Shown: positions 27,558 through 37,383 of the stretch, piece by piece
How positions within the stretch are numbered: the stretch's first letter is position 1
How the letters are laid out: every line of letters starts with the position of its first letter
Assembly: GCF_013179285.1 (NCBI RefSeq)
Contig: NZ_WVNW01000002.1
Coordinates: forward strand, 124,001-188,000
Reading direction: 5' to 3'
Length of the DNA: 64,000 nucleotides
Origin: Roseobacter sp. HKCCD6576-2
GTDB taxonomy: Bacteria > Pseudomonadota > Alphaproteobacteria > Rhodobacterales > Rhodobacteraceae
Program-made: the position numbers and the translations under genes
The notes under the pieces: generated by a model
Database searches by the model: none
What the model saw: the letters and a program-made list of their open reading frames with translations, nothing else
Told to the model about the DNA's origin: nothing

Positions 27558-30434
27558 ATGGCTGAGCTGAAAAAGATCGAAGTGCGCGGTGCCCGCGAAC
27601 ACAATCTGAAGAATATCGATGTGGATATTCCGCGTGATGAGCTGGTGGTGATTACCGGCCTGTCAGGTTCAGGGAAATCTTCACTGGCCTTCGATACCAT
27701 CTATGCCGAGGGGCAACGGCGCTATGTTGAGTCGCTGTCGGCCTATGCCCGGCAATTCCTCGATATGATGGAAAAGCCGGATGTGGACCATATCAGCGGT
27801 CTGAGCCCGGCGATCTCGATTGAGCAGAAGACAACTTCGAAAAACCCGCGCTCGACGGTCGGTACGGTCACCGAGATTTACGACTATATGCGTTTGCTCT
27901 TCGCCCGGGTCGGAACACCGTTTTCGCCCGCCACGGGGCTGCCGATTGAGGCGCAGCAGGTGCAAGATATGGTCGACCGGGTCATGGCGCTGGAGGAGGG
28001 CACGCGCGGCTATCTGCTTGCACCGATCATCCGCGACCGGAAAGGCGAATACCGTAAGGAATTCCTGGAGCTGCGCAAGCAGGGGTTTCAGCGGGTCAAA
28101 GTCGATGGCGCGTTTTACGAGCTGGATGAGCCGCCGGTGCTGGACAAGAAGTTCCGCCATGACATCGATGTGGTGGTGGATCGGATCGTGGTCCGCGAAG
28201 GGGCCGAGACCCGGCTGGCGGACAGTTTCCGCACCGCGCTGGATCTGGCCGACGGTATCGCGGTTCTGGAAACCGCGCCGAAGGCCCTGGACGATGGCAC
28301 CACGCCGGAGCCGGAGCGCATCACGTTTTCCGAGAATTTCGCCTGCCCGGTGAGCGGCTTCACGATCCCCGAAATCGAACCGCGGCTGTTTTCCTTCAAC
28401 GCCCCCTTTGGGGCCTGCCCTTCCTGTGATGGTCTGGGCGTTGAGCTGTTTTTCGATGAACGCTTGGTGGTGCCTGATGCGGCGCTGACCCTTGAGGATG
28501 GCGCCCTTGCCCCATGGCGGAAAGGCAAGTCACCCTATTTCCTGCAGACTATTCAGGCCATTGCGGATCATTACGGGTTCGATCCCAAGACCAAGTGGAA
28601 AGACATCGCGCCGGAGATACAGCAGGTGTTTTTGCGTGGCTCTGGCGATGTCGAAATCCCGTTTCGCTATGATGAAGGCGGTCGGGTCTATCAGGTGACG
28701 CGCAGTTTCGAAGGCGTGATACCGAATATGGAGCGCCGCTATCGCGAGACGGACAGCGCCTGGATTCGCGAAGAATTTGAACGGTATCAGAACAACCGCT
28801 CCTGCGGATCTTGCCATGGGTTCCGTCTGCGTCCCGAAGCGCTGGCGGTTAAGATCGCTGGCCTGCATGTGGGCGAAGTGGTGCAGATGAGCATCCGCGA
28901 GGCCGCCGCCTGGTGCGATACCGTGCCGGAGAGCCTGACGGAGCAGAAAAACGAGATTGCCCGGGCGATTTTGAAGGAAATCCGAGAGCGTCTTGGGTTT
29001 CTGAACAATGTCGGCCTGGAATACCTGACGCTAAGCCGGAACGCCGGCACGCTGTCGGGCGGCGAAAGTCAGCGCATTCGTTTGGCCAGCCAGATCGGCA
29101 GCGGGTTGCAGGGCGTGCTCTATGTGCTCGATGAACCCTCGATCGGGCTGCATCAGCGAGACAATGATCGGCTTCTGACAACGCTGAAGAACCTGCGCGA
29201 CGCGGGCAACACGGTGATCGTGGTCGAACATGACGAAGAGGCGATCCGAGAGGCGGATTATGTTTTCGATATCGGCCCAGGAGCAGGCGTGCATGGCGGG
29301 CAGATCGTCAGCCAAGGCACCCCGGCGGAGATCATGGGCGATGCCGCTTCGATCACCGGGCAGTACCTGGCGGGCACCCGCGAGATCGCCGTGCCCGCGA
29401 CCCGGCGCAAGGGCAACAAGAAGAAGGTGACGGTGGTTAAGGCCACGGGCAACAATCTGCAGAAAGTGACCGTCGATTTTCCGCTGGCCAAATTCGTTTG
29501 TGTCACGGGCGTGTCTGGCGGCGGCAAGTCCACGCTCACGATTGAGACGCTGTTCAAGACCGCATCGATGAAGCTGAACGGCGCCCGGCAGACACCTGCG
29601 CCCTGCGAGACGATCAAGGGGTTGGAGCATCTCGATAAGGTTATCGATATCGATCAACGGCCCATTGGCCGGACGCCACGGTCGAACCCGGCCACCTATA
29701 CCGGGGCCTTCACCCCGATCCGCGATTGGTTCGCCGGGCTGCCCGAGGCCAAGGCGCGGGGCTACAAACCCGGCCGGTTCTCGTTCAATGTGAAGGGCGG
29801 GCGGTGCGAGGCGTGTCAGGGCGACGGTGTCATCAAGATCGAGATGCATTTCCTGCCCGATGTCTACGTGACCTGCGAGACCTGCAAGGGCGCTCGCTAT
29901 AATCGCGAGACCTTGGAGATCAAATTCAAAGGCAAAAGCATTGCCGATGTGCTCGATATGACGGTCGAGGATGCGCAAGACTTCTTCAAAGCGGTCCCCA
30001 GCATCCGCGAGAAGATGGATGCGCTGATGCGGGTCGGTCTGGGCTATATCAAAGTGGGGCAGCAGGCCACGACGCTCTCGGGTGGCGAGGCGCAGAGGGT
30101 CAAATTGTCGAAAGAACTGGCCAAACGGTCTACAGGTCGGACTTTGTATATTTTGGATGAGCCTACTACTGGATTGCACTTCGAAGATGTTCGAAAATTG
30201 CTAGAGGTGCTGCATGAGTTGGTGGAGCAAGGCAACACCGTTATTGTGATTGAGCACAATCTCGACGTGGTGAAGACCGCCGATCACATCATCGATATCG
30301 GCCCTGAGGGGGGCGATGGCGGAGGCACCGTCGTGGCCACGGGCACACCGGAGAAAGTGGCGGAAGTGAAGCGCTCTCATACCGGGCGCTATCTCGGCCC
30401 GATGCTCGGCAAACGCACCCTCGCGGCGGAGTAG
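27558..30434 (+). CDS. uvrA: Excinuclease ABC subunit A
   Basis: UvrA (958 residues) finds bulky DNA lesions and loads UvrB in nucleotide excision repair. Both ABC modules are complete: Walker [13 protein letters not shown] and [12 protein letters not shown], and signature motifs [12 protein letters not shown] and [12 protein letters not shown]. Zinc-finger cysteines are visible in CPSCDGLG and in CEACQGDG with CETCKG; the insertion domain that binds UvrB lies between. The AT-rich codons at about 30120-30210 differ sharply from the rest of the gene. The next gene starts on the base after the stop codon. Confidence 0.97.
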   Translation: MAELKKIEVRGAREHNLKNIDVDIPRDELVVITGLSGSGKSSLAFDTIYAEGQRRYVESLSAYARQFLDMMEKPDVDHISGLSPAISIEQKTTSKNPRSTVGTVTEIYDYMRLLFARVGTPFSPATGLPIEAQQVQDMVDRVMALEEGTRGYLLAPIIRDRKGEYRKEFLELRKQGFQRVKVDGAFYELDEPPVLDKKFRHDIDVVVDRIVVREGAETRLADSFRTALDLADGIAVLETAPKALDDGTTPEPERITFSENFACPVSGFTIPEIEPRLFSFNAPFGACPSCDGLGVELFFDERLVVPDAALTLEDGALAPWRKGKSPYFLQTIQAIADHYGFDPKTKWKDIAPEIQQVFLRGSGDVEIPFRYDEGGRVYQVTRSFEGVIPNMERRYRETDSAWIREEFERYQNNRSCGSCHGFRLRPEALAVKIAGLHVGEVVQMSIREAAAWCDTVPESLTEQKNEIARAILKEIRERLGFLNNVGLEYLTLSRNAGTLSGGESQRIRLASQIGSGLQGVLYVLDEPSIGLHQRDNDRLLTTLKNLRDAGNTVIVVEHDEEAIREADYVFDIGPGAGVHGGQIVSQGTPAEIMGDAASITGQYLAGTREIAVPATRRKGNKKKVTVVKATGNNLQKVTVDFPLAKFVCVTGVSGGGKSTLTIETLFKTASMKLNGARQTPAPCETIKGLEHLDKVIDIDQRPIGRTPRSNPATYTGAFTPIRDWFAGLPEAKARGYKPGRFSFNVKGGRCEACQGDGVIKIEMHFLPDVYVTCETCKGARYNRETLEIKFKGKSIADVLDMTVEDAQDFFKAVPSIREKMDALMRVGLGYIKVGQQATTLSGGEAQRVKLSKELAKRSTGRTLYILDEPTTGLHFEDVRKLLEVLHELVEQGNTVIVIEHNLDVVKTADHIIDIGPEGGDGGGTVVATGTPEKVAEVKRSHTGRYLGPMLGKRTLAAE

Positions 30435-31325
30435 ATGGTGGCGCGGCCCCGGATCGGTTTGGCGCTTGGGTCCGGCGGGGCCAGGGGCTGGTGCCACCTC
30501 GGCGCGCTCGCTGCGTTGGAGGATATGGGCCTCCGCCCCGATGTCGTCGCGGGCTGTTCCATGGGCGCGCTTGTCGGGGCAGCGGAGGCTGGCGGCAAAC
30601 GGGCCGAGTTGCAGGATTGGGCGCTTGATCTGACCCAAACCAAATTCCTCGGCCTGGTCGATTTACAGCTCTCTGCGGGTGGGCTGGTTGCGGGCAAACA
30701 GATTGCGAATGTGTTGGGTCAGTGGGGGCTTGATTGCGCCATTTCTGATCTGGCGCTGCCCTTCACGGCGGTGGCGACCAATCTGGAAACCGGTCGCGAG
30801 GTCTGGTTGCAGAATGGGCGGCTTTTGCCTGCCGTCCGCGCCTCCCTATCGATCCCCGGGGTTTTCACTCCGTCTTATTTGGATGGCCGATGGCTGGTTG
30901 ATGGCGGGTTGACCAACCCCGTGCCGGTCTCGGTCTGTCGCGCGGCGGGGGCCGATGTGGTGCTTTCGATCAACCCGAATGGCAAAGCCGAGGGGCGGGT
31001 GTGGCAACCTTCGGAGGAGCTTGGGGTGATCGAGCAATGGCATCAGCAGTTGAGTGAGAGCCTGCCTGAGGGTTGGTTGCCGAAACCGCCGCCGCGTGGG
31101 CCGGTCCCGCCGCAAGGGTTCGATGTGGTGTCGTCCTCGCTTGATATGCTCACCGATTATCTCCGCCGCACCAGAATGGCGGCGGACCCGGCGGATGTGG
31201 CCCTGGACATCTGCTTGCCAGACCTCACGGTTTTGGAGTTCTTCCGCGCCGAAGAGTCCATAAATGCGGGCCGCGCTGCCATTGAGGCGCAGGCCGAACA
31301 GATCGCGCGGGCCTGCAAAATCTGA
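30435..31325 (+). CDS. Patatin-like phospholipase (RssA-like)
   Basis: This 296-residue protein has the Ser-Asp dyad of patatins: oxyanion loop LGSGGARGWCHLG, nucleophile in GCSMGALVGA (about residue 41), and Asp in LVDGGLTNPVPV. It should hydrolyse acyl lipids in the cytoplasm or at the inner membrane. It starts directly at the uvrA stop, so it is probably expressed from the same transcript and could be SOS-linked. No signal peptide is present. Confidence 0.9.
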   Translation: MVARPRIGLALGSGGARGWCHLGALAALEDMGLRPDVVAGCSMGALVGAAEAGGKRAELQDWALDLTQTKFLGLVDLQLSAGGLVAGKQIANVLGQWGLDCAISDLALPFTAVATNLETGREVWLQNGRLLPAVRASLSIPGVFTPSYLDGRWLVDGGLTNPVPVSVCRAAGADVVLSINPNGKAEGRVWQPSEELGVIEQWHQQLSESLPEGWLPKPPPRGPVPPQGFDVVSSSLDMLTDYLRRTRMAADPADVALDICLPDLTVLEFFRAEESINAGRAAIEAQAEQIARACKI

Positions 31326-31392
31326 CGTGGGATGGGCGCGGGCCTCAGGGGTTGTCATCGCGCATGATCAAAATATTGCCGGAGCGGCTCTT

Positions 31393-31415
31393 GTATGTTA
31401 AATTGATTTACATAC
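31393..31415. promoter_or_regulatory. 23-bp inverted repeat upstream of the DUF2807 gene
   Basis: The arms GTATGTTAAAT and ATTTACATAC are complementary apart from one extra T and are separated by TG. The site is AT-rich in a GC-rich context and lies 40 bp before the next gene start, so it is a candidate operator. The regulator is unknown. Confidence 0.4.
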
Positions 31416-31454
31416 GTCTTGCACACGTTTCCGTGAGTGAGAGAGGGCAATCAC

Positions 31455-32207
31455 ATGACGCAGTATTTGGGAGCAGGGGCCGTTCTGATCGTGCTGCTGG
31501 CAAGCGGCGCGATGGCGCAGGATCGGGTCTATCAGTTTGACGGATTTACCGAGGTGGAAGTGGCTGAAGGCGTCAGCGCGACGCTCAATGAGGGTCCGTT
31601 TCAGGTCGAGGCGACAGCGCGGCGGGGCAATATCGACCGGTTGGTGATCGAACAGGATGGCGACGTGCTGCGGATTGAGCGCCGCGCGCCGGTGATCCGG
31701 TCGGCTCTCAATAGCAACGATCAGTTCGAGGTGGAGATTCACATGCCCAAACTGATCCGGGTCGAGTCGCGAGCCGGGGCATCGGTGATCGCAGAGGTCC
31801 CGAGCAGCGTCGAAGCGTTCGAGGGCGAAGCCCGTCACGGCGCCTCTTTGCGGATCGCGAGCATCACTGCCGATGAGACGACGCTCTATGCCTCCTCCGG
31901 GGCCAGTTTGCAGTTCGATGGCAGTGCCGGCGAAACGGATGTTACCGTCGAAAACGGGTCCAGCATGCGCCTGTCAGGGGACTGCGCCGACTTGAGCGCG
32001 GAGATCCGCGCTGGCGCGTCGCTCAGGGCTGGAGAGTTCCAATGCCACAACCTCGATATCTCCGCCCGTGGGGGCGCGGAGGCGGTGGTCTATGGCGATC
32101 AGACTGCATCGGTGGAGGCGCGGTTCGGAGCGTCCGTCCGGCTGCTTGGCGATCCGGTGATCGAGGATATGGGCAGCGGGTTTGGCGGTGATATCCGCTC
32201 GAATTGA
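31455..32207 (+). CDS. Secreted DUF2807 (GIN-domain) protein
   Basis: The 250-residue protein has a signal peptide (MTQYLGAGAVLIVLLASGAMAQ) and then repeated short strands of the type found in the GIN/DUF2807 beta-helix domain (VYQFDGFTEVEVAEGVSATL at the start, then glycine- and serine-rich turns such as SSGASLQFDGSAGETDVTV). Two copies of the fold seem to follow one another. The role in bacteria is unknown; an adhesin-like or periplasmic role has been proposed for the family. The start at 31455 follows GAGAGGG. The gene is convergent with the P450 gene. Confidence 0.8.
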   Translation: MTQYLGAGAVLIVLLASGAMAQDRVYQFDGFTEVEVAEGVSATLNEGPFQVEATARRGNIDRLVIEQDGDVLRIERRAPVIRSALNSNDQFEVEIHMPKLIRVESRAGASVIAEVPSSVEAFEGEARHGASLRIASITADETTLYASSGASLQFDGSAGETDVTVENGSSMRLSGDCADLSAEIRAGASLRAGEFQCHNLDISARGGAEAVVYGDQTASVEARFGASVRLLGDPVIEDMGSGFGGDIRSN

Positions 32208-32219
32208 CGGCCCGAAGAT

Positions 32220-32248
32220 GCACCGTCGCGAGCGCGTCTAGACGGTGC
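32220..32248. terminator. Stem-loop between convergent genes
   Basis: An 8-bp perfect stem (GCACCGTC / GACGGTGC) with a 13-nt loop sits in the 49 bp between the convergent DUF2807 and P450 stop codons. It has no T run on either side, so Rho-independent activity is uncertain. Confidence 0.4.
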
Positions 32249-32256
32249 GCTCTGCG

Positions 32257-33423
32257 TCAGGTCTGCACGATCAACCGGTCTAGCCCGTGGAAGTGGTAGA
32301 TATCGGCATAGGTCGGTGTTTCGGCGAGGCGCAGATTTGGGCAGCGCTGAAACAGGATCGGCAGGGCAATCTGCATCTCCAGCCGGGCCAGCGGTGCACC
32401 GACGCAGAAATGCAGCCCCGCGCCAAAGGCCAGATTGGCGGGGCCATCTTGCCGATCGGGTTGGAAGGTCTTGGCGTCTTGATACACGGCCTCATCCCGC
32501 CCGGCGGAGGCCAGCAGCAAGCCGACCTGATCGCCGCGCTGGAACCTATGCCCAAAAAGCGCAACCTCTTCATAGACATAACGCGTGAAAAGATGCAGCG
32601 GCGGGTCGTAGCGCAGGATTTCTTCGATCAGCAATGCCGGGGTTTCACCGGGCCGCGCGCCGGTTTCCAGGCAGAGTTTCACCCCATTGCCGATGGAATG
32701 CACAGTCGCCTCATGGCCCGCGTTCAGAAGCAGAATGCAGGTGGTGATCAACTCATCGGTGGAGAGCTTCTCGCCATCCTCTTCGGCGGCGATCAGATGG
32801 CTGATCAAATCGTCGCGCGGCTCCGCCCGGCGGCGGTCGACATAGTCGCGCATGAACGCCACGAAATCTTCGGTTGCTTGGACGGCGGCGTCTTCATCGG
32901 CCCGTGTCCGGCCCGCCTGATACATCCCGACCATCGCATTGGACCAGCGCAAGAGATCCGGGGCCATCTCTTCCGGCACGCCGAGCAGCCGGGCGATGAT
33001 CGTGACTGGCAGGGGGCGGGCCAGCGCGTCGAGCAGATCGAAAGGCTCTGATGGGCTCGCGTCGATCAACGTGTGGGTGAGGGTCTCGATCTCGGGTGCA
33101 AGCGCTTTGATCCGCCGCGAGGTGAAGGCGCGCAAAACGAGGCTGCGCAGGCGCGTGTGGCGTGGCGGCTCCAATTCCAGCATCGAATGGGCTTCGACCG
33201 CATAGAAGGGGGCGAGGTGATCGGGGACCGGCAAGGCCTCAACCGGCTCGCGACCAAACCGCCGATCGCGAAGGAGCGTGTTCACCGCCTCGTGGGTCGT
33301 TGCGCAGGGCAGATCATACTCGGCCCAGAACACAAGCGGCCCGGCCTCTCTGGCCTTGGCGTAGAACGGGTAGGGGTTTTGCACGAACCCCGGATCGGTC
33401 GGGGCTTGATGGAGCGTTTTCAT
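32257..33423 (-). CDS. Cytochrome P450
   Basis: This 388-residue soluble P450 shows the usual landmarks: the I-helix oxygen-binding motif AGHEATVHSIG, the ExxR pair in EEILRYDPP, and the heme-thiolate loop FGAGLHFCVGAPLAR. It should be a monooxygenase that needs external ferredoxin and reductase, which are not nearby. The start at 33423 follows AGAGGCG; an upstream ATG at 33468 has no ribosome site. The substrate is unknown. Confidence 0.92.
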   Translation of the reverse strand: MKTLHQAPTDPGFVQNPYPFYAKAREAGPLVFWAEYDLPCATTHEAVNTLLRDRRFGREPVEALPVPDHLAPFYAVEAHSMLELEPPRHTRLRSLVLRAFTSRRIKALAPEIETLTHTLIDASPSEPFDLLDALARPLPVTIIARLLGVPEEMAPDLLRWSNAMVGMYQAGRTRADEDAAVQATEDFVAFMRDYVDRRRAEPRDDLISHLIAAEEDGEKLSTDELITTCILLLNAGHEATVHSIGNGVKLCLETGARPGETPALLIEEILRYDPPLHLFTRYVYEEVALFGHRFQRGDQVGLLLASAGRDEAVYQDAKTFQPDRQDGPANLAFGAGLHFCVGAPLARLEMQIALPILFQRCPNLRLAETPTYADIYHFHGLDRLIVQT

Positions 33424-33483
33424 ATCGCCTCTAGGTGACGGGCCGGATGGCGGAGTCCGGCGATGCATTTGAGCATTGTGATC

Positions 33484-33514
33484 AAGAGGAAGGGGAGGCG
33501 CAACGGCCTCCCCT
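33484..33514 (-). terminator. Terminator of the TRAP permease gene
   Basis: Read leftward from the permease stop codon, a 9-bp perfect stem (AGGGGAGGC / GCCTCCCCT) with a 6-nt loop is followed by TCCTCTT. Its position 23 bp after the stop fits a Rho-independent terminator. Confidence 0.75.
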
Positions 33515-33536
33515 GATCCGTTTTCTTAGTGGCCCC

Positions 33537-35810
33537 TTAGTCCGCGCCGCGCACCGAGATCGCGGCGTCCGGATCGGGTTTGACCACGCGTTGGACGAAG
33601 AAGACCGCCGCCGCGATGCCGATGCCGACAAGGTCGGTGATCAACCCACCCTCAATCATGCAAAGCGCGGCGATGATTAGCCCGACGCGCAGGAACCAGA
33701 CGGCCCGCCCGCCCATGAACCAGCCTTGAACCCCTGAGGTCAGCAGGAACACCCCCAAGATCGCCGTGACGGCGGCACGGATCACTTCGAGCCATGTGCC
33801 GTCCATCAAGATCGCGCTGTTATAGAAGAACATGAACGGCACGATGAAGGCGGAAATCCCGATCTTGAACGAGGCGACCGAGGTCTCCATCGGGTTCGCG
33901 CCGGATATGCCCGCCGCCGCATAACTCGCCAGGGCCACGGGCGGCGTGATGGCCGAGACCACGGCGAAATAGAAGACGAAGAAATGCGCCGTCAGCATCG
34001 GGATGCCAAGCTGCACGAGGCCCGGGGCGACCACGGAGGCTGCCACGGCGTAAGCAGCCGTGGTCGGCATCCCCATGCCGAGCAGAATGGCGATGCACAT
34101 GGCGAAGAAGAGCGCCAGAAGCTGGCTAACACCTGCGAGATCGAGCAGCACAGAGGAGAACCGCGCCCCCACGCCGGTGAGCGAGATGACCCCCACGATA
34201 ATCCCCGCGCAGGCGCAGACCGCGATGATCTGGATCGACATGACGCCCGCAAGTTCGAACGCTTTGATGATCGAGCGGATACCCATCCGATGCGGTGTCA
34301 GCCATGAGACCACAGCGGCGGCGGCGGTGGCCAATGTGCCCGCCCGGATCACCGAATACCCCATGAAGAGCGCCGCGATCAGAATGATGATCGGCACGAA
34401 CAGATAGACCTGTTTCACCATATTGCGGAACTTCGGCAGCTCATCCTCGCGCATGCCCCGCATGCCCAGTTTTGCCGCCTCGAAATCCACCATGAAATAG
34501 ATCGAGGTGAAATAGAGGATCGCCGGGATGATCGCGGCGATGGCGATCTCCTGATAGGGGATGCCGGTGATCTCAGCCATGATGAAGGCACCTGCGCCCA
34601 TGATCGGCGGCATGATCTGCCCGCCGGTGGAGGCGGCGGCCTCAACCGCGCCGGCAGTCTTTTTATGATAACCGACTTTCTTCATCAGCGGGATTGTCAA
34701 CGAGCCGGTGGCCACCACATTGCCGGCCGATGTGCCATTGATCATTCCCATCAGGCCTGAGGCGAAGATCGCCACCTTCGCCGGGCCACCGCGCGCGCGC
34801 CCGGCTGCGGCGAAGGCGAAGTTCACGAAATAATCGCCAACCTTCGAGGCCTGCAGGAACGCCGCGAAGATGATGAAGAGGATGATATAGGTCGAAGAGA
34901 CTGCCGTTGTTGGCCCGAGGATCCCCGCGTCGGAATAGACATGGCCGAAGAACCTCTGCCAGCTATAGGCGTTTTGCACCGCCAGGATGCCAGGCAGCAG
35001 ATGTGCGGTGAAGGTATAGGCCAGGAAAACCCCGGTGATGATCACCAGCGCCAAACCGGCCACACGGCGGGTCAACTCCAGGATCATCGCCGCCCCGGCG
35101 GTGGCCGCAAAGGCCACCCCGATGGGGACGAAAGGCGTGCCGACGGAGTTCCGGGCTGCGGTGCCGTAAATCGCGATCAGATAGAGCGCGACGACCACGC
35201 CGCAAATCGCCAGAACGATGTCGGATGCGGCGTAAAGCTCGCGCCCGCGCCGCTCGAACCAGCCAGTGGCGATGGCACCGAAGGTGGCGATCAGAAGCGG
35301 CACCCCAAACCACCAGACCTCTTGGGCGTAAATCTCAGTGCCGGGGAAGGCGGCCCAAGTGGTGAGCCCACCCATCTCTGGCAGATCGCCCGAACTGATC
35401 ATCCCCATGAAGCGGAACGCGGTGACCCCGGCCAGAAGCGCAGGCAGGGCCAAGAGCGCGGCCGCCAGCGACAGGAGCTTGGTTTCTTTGTGATCCGGCG
35501 CGTGATCGGAGAAGGTATGGGCGGAGAACAGCAGGAACCCGAGCCCCAAAGCACCCGCGATATGAACAATGCGGAAATTCCAAGTTTCCAAAGGGAATTG
35601 CGGCAGGAACGGTAGGTCGAGGCCGGTCAACCCGCTGACAGAGATCCCATTCAGCGCGGCCATGTGGAAGGCGGCGTAAAGCGTCGACAGCGTGGCGATG
35701 ATCAAATAGCCGCGGCCTTCGAACATCCGACGATTGCTTTCAATCGGTTCTTCATCCACGCCTTCGGCCAATACCTGGTCTTCGGCCTGGTTGCTCTCAG
35801 TCTCGGTCAT
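33537..35810 (-). CDS. TRAP transporter permease, fused small and large subunits (TAXI type)
   Basis: The 757-residue protein joins a four-helix DctQ-like part to a 12-helix DctM-like part, the layout of TAXI-type TRAP permeases. It has about 17-18 hydrophobic segments, and DctM signatures such as GLMGMINGTSAGNVVATGS and AFIMAEITGIPYQEI are visible. It should import an organic acid with sodium ions, using the TAXI binding protein at 37384-38379. The two transporter genes face the same way but are separated by an opposite-strand gene, so they are not one simple operon. The start at 35810 follows GGGGGA. Confidence 0.9.
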   Translation of the reverse strand: MTETESNQAEDQVLAEGVDEEPIESNRRMFEGRGYLIIATLSTLYAAFHMAALNGISVSGLTGLDLPFLPQFPLETWNFRIVHIAGALGLGFLLFSAHTFSDHAPDHKETKLLSLAAALLALPALLAGVTAFRFMGMISSGDLPEMGGLTTWAAFPGTEIYAQEVWWFGVPLLIATFGAIATGWFERRGRELYAASDIVLAICGVVVALYLIAIYGTAARNSVGTPFVPIGVAFAATAGAAMILELTRRVAGLALVIITGVFLAYTFTAHLLPGILAVQNAYSWQRFFGHVYSDAGILGPTTAVSSTYIILFIIFAAFLQASKVGDYFVNFAFAAAGRARGGPAKVAIFASGLMGMINGTSAGNVVATGSLTIPLMKKVGYHKKTAGAVEAAASTGGQIMPPIMGAGAFIMAEITGIPYQEIAIAAIIPAILYFTSIYFMVDFEAAKLGMRGMREDELPKFRNMVKQVYLFVPIIILIAALFMGYSVIRAGTLATAAAAVVSWLTPHRMGIRSIIKAFELAGVMSIQIIAVCACAGIIVGVISLTGVGARFSSVLLDLAGVSQLLALFFAMCIAILLGMGMPTTAAYAVAASVVAPGLVQLGIPMLTAHFFVFYFAVVSAITPPVALASYAAAGISGANPMETSVASFKIGISAFIVPFMFFYNSAILMDGTWLEVIRAAVTAILGVFLLTSGVQGWFMGGRAVWFLRVGLIIAALCMIEGGLITDLVGIGIAAAVFFVQRVVKPDPDAAISVRGAD

Positions 35811-36062
35811 GGCTGTCCCCCTGGTTGGCCATCTTGTTGCGCGTTTTGGCGTCATTTGGCCGGTGCCCACCTTTTTGGCTTGCCCACCAGGTCATTGCAA
35901 CCGCGTAGTTTGGCACATTCCGCTGGCCGGTAGAGAGCGCCGCTGGCGGAAAAAGGGGGAAAGATCGCCGCGTATTCTGCTGGCCAGTGGCGGACCTGGC
36001 GGGTTAGTCTCGCGCGTGTCGGGCCTTCCCGTGACCAACCCGGCCCAATTGGAGGATAACAT

Positions 36063-37313
36063 ATGATTTCGAGAACCGGCGCGTTTCTGAGCAGTGCTGT
36101 TTTTGCCCTTGCAAGCTTACCTGCTCTTCCTGTCTTGGCCCAAGATGCGGCCATGTGTGGCGGTGTCGGCGCCAATGGCATGTGGGTGGGCGGCTCGGCC
36201 GAAACATCCGATATCTCCACATCTGCAAGCCATATCGATCAGACTGGTGTCATGGTGCCACCAGGCGGCGAGACCGTTTCGCTGTTTTCCGTCAGCACAC
36301 CAGGGGAGTATCGGATCGAAGCCAGCCCGAACCCAGGTGGCGATACGGTGATCGATATCCGCGACGAGGCCGGTACGATTATCCTGACCGATGATGATAG
36401 TGGCGGTGATCTCGCCTCACGTGGTGACATCTTCCTTCAACCGGGAACCTATTGTGTCTCGACACGGGCCTTTGGTGGCGGTGCTGTTGTTGCCGATCTC
36501 CGCGTGGGTCGCGCCGAACATGAAGCGCTGACCCCTGGGTGGGGTGGTGGCTTTGGTAATTTCGCGGGCGTTGACCCCTGCCTGCCCAACACACCCGCGA
36601 CGCAGCTTGGTTCCGGCGTGATCGATGCGGAGTTGCAGGCCGGTGTCACCGCGACGAACTCCATCGCGGCGACTCCGTATTACCGCTTCTCGCTATCGGC
36701 GCCCCAGGCGCTCACCATTCGGGCGGAAAACCAGTCGGCAGACCCGTATATCTACATCTATGACGGTCAGGGCACGCTCATCGCCGAAAACGATGATTAC
36801 GAAAGCCTCAACTCGCGCATCGATTTCACTGATCCGCTGCCCGCCGGGAATTATTGCATCGCGATGCGGTCGCTCTCAGATGACACGCAGCCGGTGACAG
36901 TGTCGGTTCGGGGGTATGACCCAGTGGCCGCGATGCAAGAGATGTTTGCGACCGGTGAAGCCAGCCCGCCGATCGGTGGCAGCTATCCGATCATCGATCT
37001 GGGTCCGTTGCAAACCAGCCTGGTGATGGATCAGGTCGTCGGCAGTGACGCGGTTTGGTTCAGCTTCACCGTTCCGGCGGGCGGTCTGGTGGTGATCGAC
37101 GCGATCGAGATCAGTGACAGTGACCCGGTGATCCGGCTCTTCGATGGGGTCGGTCGCTTCATCGAATTCAACGATGACGCTGGAGGTTCGCTGAACAGCC
37201 AACTGACGACGCGGGTTAATCCCGGGACGTATATGCTGGGCGTGACGCAGTATTCGGAAAGCTATTCCGGGGTGATCCGCGTCGCGCTACAGCGCTATGT
37301 GCCTGCGCAATAA
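36063..37313 (+). CDS. Secreted protein with PPC-type domains
   Basis: This 416-residue protein has a signal peptide (to about residue 26, ending LPVLAQ) and three copies of a pre-peptidase C-terminal-like beta fold. Typical strings are VIDIRDEAGTIILTDDDSGG, YIYIYDGQGTLIAENDDY and VIRLFDGVGRFIEFNDDAGG, each followed by a PGTYxxxV-like turn. PPC domains usually accompany secreted proteases, but no catalytic domain is present here. It lies between, and opposite to, the two TRAP transporter genes. Confidence 0.8.
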   Translation: MISRTGAFLSSAVFALASLPALPVLAQDAAMCGGVGANGMWVGGSAETSDISTSASHIDQTGVMVPPGGETVSLFSVSTPGEYRIEASPNPGGDTVIDIRDEAGTIILTDDDSGGDLASRGDIFLQPGTYCVSTRAFGGGAVVADLRVGRAEHEALTPGWGGGFGNFAGVDPCLPNTPATQLGSGVIDAELQAGVTATNSIAATPYYRFSLSAPQALTIRAENQSADPYIYIYDGQGTLIAENDDYESLNSRIDFTDPLPAGNYCIAMRSLSDDTQPVTVSVRGYDPVAAMQEMFATGEASPPIGGSYPIIDLGPLQTSLVMDQVVGSDAVWFSFTVPAGGLVVIDAIEISDSDPVIRLFDGVGRFIEFNDDAGGSLNSQLTTRVNPGTYMLGVTQYSESYSGVIRVALQRYVPAQ

Positions 37314-37332
37314 GACGTTGACCTAAAAGAAG

Positions 37333-37361
37333 AAGGGCCGCCCGATCTGGGCGGCCCTTTT
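37333..37361. terminator. Bidirectional terminator between convergent genes
   Basis: An 11-bp perfect stem (AAGGGCCGCCC / GGGCGGCCCTT, loop GATCT) has TTTT after it on the plus strand and TTCTTCTTTT after it on the minus strand. It serves both the PPC gene and the TAXI binding-protein gene. Confidence 0.88.
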
Positions 37362-37383
37362 CCGTTTCAGACCTGCGGTCTGA

